Assembly: GCA_032122625.1 (NCBI GenBank)
Contig: JAQBGG010000115.1
Coordinates: forward strand, 1-24,038
Reading direction: 5' to 3'
From: CAXMST01 sp032122625
Lineage (GTDB): Bacteria; Actinomycetota; Thermoleophilia; Solirubrobacterales; 70-9
Length of the DNA stretch: 24,038 nucleotides
A model generated the notes under the pieces. That model was not told the DNA's origin. It ran no database searches and worked only from the letters and a program-made list of their open reading frames with translations. How positions within the stretch are numbered: position 1 is the stretch's first letter; every line of letters begins with the position of its first letter. Positions 22,088 through 24,038 of this stretch are shown one piece after another. Both the position numbers and the translations under genes were made by a program.

Positions 22088-23653
22088 CTAGCGGCCCTTG
22101 CGTAGGGTGCGGGCGCCGGTGCGGATCAGGGAGCCGCCGCCCTCGCGCAGCGCCTTCATGCGGCCGCCGTTGGTCCCATAGAGCACGGCAGCGGTCGAGC
22201 GGATAGCTTCGCCCAGGGTCTTGTCGTACGGCTGCCACCAGAAGTTGCGGGTGTGGCTCGGCTCCCAGGTCACCAGCTTGATGTCGACACACTCGTAGAA
22301 GCCGAACTTGGAGTGGGAGCGGCCGAGGCCGGAATCCTTGACCCCGCCCCAGGAGCACTGCATCGCTCCATGGCTGTAGGCATGGTCGTTGATCCAGACC
22401 ATGCCCGATTGGATCCGCCGCGCCATTCGCTCTCCCTTGCGCTTATCGCGGGTCCAGACCGACGCCCCGAGACCGAAATCCGACTCATTCGCCAGCTCGA
22501 TCGCCTCCTCCTCACTGGCGACGACGACGACCGGCACGACCGGCCCGAAGATCTCCTCGCGCATGATCCTCATCGAGGGCCTGACCCCGGTGAGGATCGT
22601 CGGCGCGATGTAGTCGCCGGGGAATCCCTCGACCTCGGTCGGGCCGCCGAGCAGGCGCTCGGCCCCGTTCGCCAGAGCGTCGTCGACCAGCTCGTTGACG
22701 ACCGCGCACTGCCCCGGGCTGATCATCGGCCCGACCTCCACCTCCCAGCTCTGCGGATCGCCGAGACGCAGTCGCTCGGTCTCGCGTAGGAGGCCCTCGA
22801 GGAACGGCTCTGCGACCTCCTCCATGACGTAGACGCGCTCGATTCCGGAGCAGGTCTGGCCGGCGTTGGCGAACCCGGCCCAGGCAACCCCGCTGATGGC
22901 GTTCTCGAGGTCGGCATCGGTACAGATGATCGCCGGGTCCTTGCCGCCGAGCTCGAGCACGGCCCCCTTCATCAGCCGTGCGCAGGTCTCGCCCACCGAG
23001 CGGCCGGTCCCGACCGAGCCAGTGAAGAAGATCTTCCGGGCCGAGGACTCGACCAGCGCCGCGCCGACGTCGCCGCCGCCCTGGGCGACCCTGACCAGCC
23101 CCTCCGGCAGGCCTGCCTTCTCGAAGGTGTCCCGAATCCGCTCGCCGATCAGAGGCGTCAGCTCCGATGGCTTGAGGACGACCCCGTTGCCCGCCATCAA
23201 AGCCACCGCGATCTCACCGAAGGGGATCGACCAGGGGTAGTTCCAGGGCGCGATCACACCGACGACGCCGATCGGCTCATAGGTGAACTTCGCCCGCTTC
23301 GAGAGGAACAGCGTGCTCCCCATCTTGATCTGCTCGTCATCGAGGATCTCGGTGCCGCTATCCGCGATCCAGCCGAGACCGTCGATCGTCGGCACGACCT
23401 CCATCGTGTAGCACTCGATGAGCGGCTTGCCCTGCTCGGTAGCAATCAGGCGGGCGACCTCATCGACCTCTGAGGCGAGGACGCCGGCCACCTTCTCCAT
23501 GTAGAGGGCTCTGTCGTCCAGCGACAGCTCGCCCCAGAGAGGCTGCACCTCGGCGACGTCGTCGACCGCAGCCTGGACGTCGCCCGGCTCCACCGTCTCG
23601 ACCGAGCCGATCAGCTCACCGGTCGCTGGATTGAAGGATTCCAGGTGACCCAT
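22088..23653 (-). CDS. NAD(P)-dependent aldehyde dehydrogenase
   Basis: 521 aa from the ATG at 23653. The ALDH superfamily catalytic set is complete: Asn138 in APWNYPW, Glu234 in LELGGKDP, and nucleophile Cys268 in NAGQTCSGIERVYV. The cofactor loop FFTGSVGTGR (209-218) and the EEIFGPVVPVV block are also present. It oxidises an aldehyde to a carboxylate. The broad similarity to succinate-semialdehyde/general ALDHs does not fix the substrate. The C-terminal extension of about 60 residues (after FGFYECVDIKL) is basic and longer than usual and resembles ALDHs with a possible membrane-peripheral end. It reads away from rarA, 108 bases downstream of it. Confidence 0.92.
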   Translation of the reverse strand: MGHLESFNPATGELIGSVETVEPGDVQAAVDDVAEVQPLWGELSLDDRALYMEKVAGVLASEVDEVARLIATEQGKPLIECYTMEVVPTIDGLGWIADSGTEILDDEQIKMGSTLFLSKRAKFTYEPIGVVGVIAPWNYPWSIPFGEIAVALMAGNGVVLKPSELTPLIGERIRDTFEKAGLPEGLVRVAQGGGDVGAALVESSARKIFFTGSVGTGRSVGETCARLMKGAVLELGGKDPAIICTDADLENAISGVAWAGFANAGQTCSGIERVYVMEEVAEPFLEGLLRETERLRLGDPQSWEVEVGPMISPGQCAVVNELVDDALANGAERLLGGPTEVEGFPGDYIAPTILTGVRPSMRIMREEIFGPVVPVVVVASEEEAIELANESDFGLGASVWTRDKRKGERMARRIQSGMVWINDHAYSHGAMQCSWGGVKDSGLGRSHSKFGFYECVDIKLVTWEPSHTRNFWWQPYDKTLGEAIRSTAAVLYGTNGGRMKALREGGGSLIRTGARTLRKGR

Positions 23654-23761
23654 GGGGGCCTTCGATGATATTCGCCGGTCGGCCGGACTTTCGCGCGCAC
23701 GAGTGGCGGCCGAGACTCGTGAGGCCCCAGCCGCCCGGCGAGTCGCGAGGGGGCCGGCCGA

Positions 23762-24038
23762 TCAGCGGCCGCCGAGCCGCGCGAGACGCTCGGCGGCCTC
23801 CGCCTCCCAGCCCCGGTCGGTGGGCTCCAGGAAGCGCTTCCCCTCGACGCCCTCGGGAAGCATCGGCTGAGAACCGACCGCGTCCGGCTTATCGTGCGCG
23901 TACTCGTAGCCGGCGCCGCGGCCGAGGCGCTCCGCGCCCGCGTAGCTCGCGTCCTGAAGGTGCGCGGGCGGGTCGGCGACCCCGTGTTCGCGGATGTGTG
24001 CAGCGGCGCGCCCGAGGGCCAGATAGGAGGCGTTCGAC
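23762..24038 (-). CDS. rarA: C-terminal end of RarA/MgsA-type AAA+ protein (partial)
   Basis: The frame is open from the right edge (first full codon ends at 24037) to the TGA at 23762-23764, giving 92 residues with no start in the window. The sequence SNASYLALGRAAAHIRE, then DPPAHLQDASYAGAERLGRG, then GYEYAHDKPD and FLEPTDRGWEAEAAERLARL is the conserved C-terminal domain of RarA (MgsA/WRNIP1), which forms the tetramer. RarA is a clamp-loader-like ATPase acting at stalled replication forks. The ATPase part lies outside the window. Bases 23654-23761 hold nothing I recognise. Confidence 0.9.
   Translation of the reverse strand, partial: SNASYLALGRAAAHIREHGVADPPAHLQDASYAGAERLGRGAGYEYAHDKPDAVGSQPMLPEGVEGKRFLEPTDRGWEAEAAERLARLGGR

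Overview
The window is high-GC DNA (GTG starts, 4-base ATGA gene overlaps, little AT-rich spacer) and looks like an actinobacterial chromosome, most likely Thermoleophilia/Solirubrobacterales. That placement is an inference from gene style: membrane-anchored stalk-and-head surface proteins, a class-typical HTH transposase N-terminus, and a ccm-hem gene cluster. No rRNA, intact tRNA or CRISPR array is present.

Bases 1-5200 are an accessory, scarred region. Two paralogous membrane-anchored stalk/head proteins (3..506 and 978..1691) face each other with near-identical 5' ends and flank a truncated transposase start. After a crotonase gene comes a 3' fragment of a tRNA abutting a doubly truncated Fn3-like lipoprotein gene, which looks like an old attachment-site or recombination scar. 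An ArsR-YCII operon follows, with a palindromic operator across the regulator's start codon. Then comes a third stalk-type gene, frameshifted in its repeat region, and a small membrane protein.

Bases 5171-8621 form a minus-strand run: TlpA-like thioredoxin lipoprotein, GalT-like nucleotidyltransferase, an unrecognised acidic protein, a four-helix membrane protein and an SRPBCC protein. A divergent 865-aa SF2 helicase (8793..11390) carries a long acidic insert just before its Walker A motif and a highly basic tail.

Bases 11434-19340 are a nine-gene minus-strand cluster, transcribed ccmA-ccmB-ccmC-ccmD-like-hemA-hemC-cobA/hemD fusion-SAM adenosyltransferase (DUF62)-birA. It joins cytochrome c maturation (heme handling at the membrane) to early tetrapyrrole synthesis: glutamyl-tRNA to glutamate semialdehyde, hydroxymethylbilane, uroporphyrinogen III and precorrin-2. 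Four of the junctions overlap by 4 bases, so it is probably one operon. ccmE/F/H, hemL and hemB are not in the window.

Bases 19395-24038 hold a secreted helical protein with an upstream 11-bp-spaced direct repeat, a murein endopeptidase (M74), a zinc-ribbon Nudix hydrolase, a DUF488 protein, an aldehyde dehydrogenase and the C-terminal end of the AAA+ protein RarA running off the right edge.
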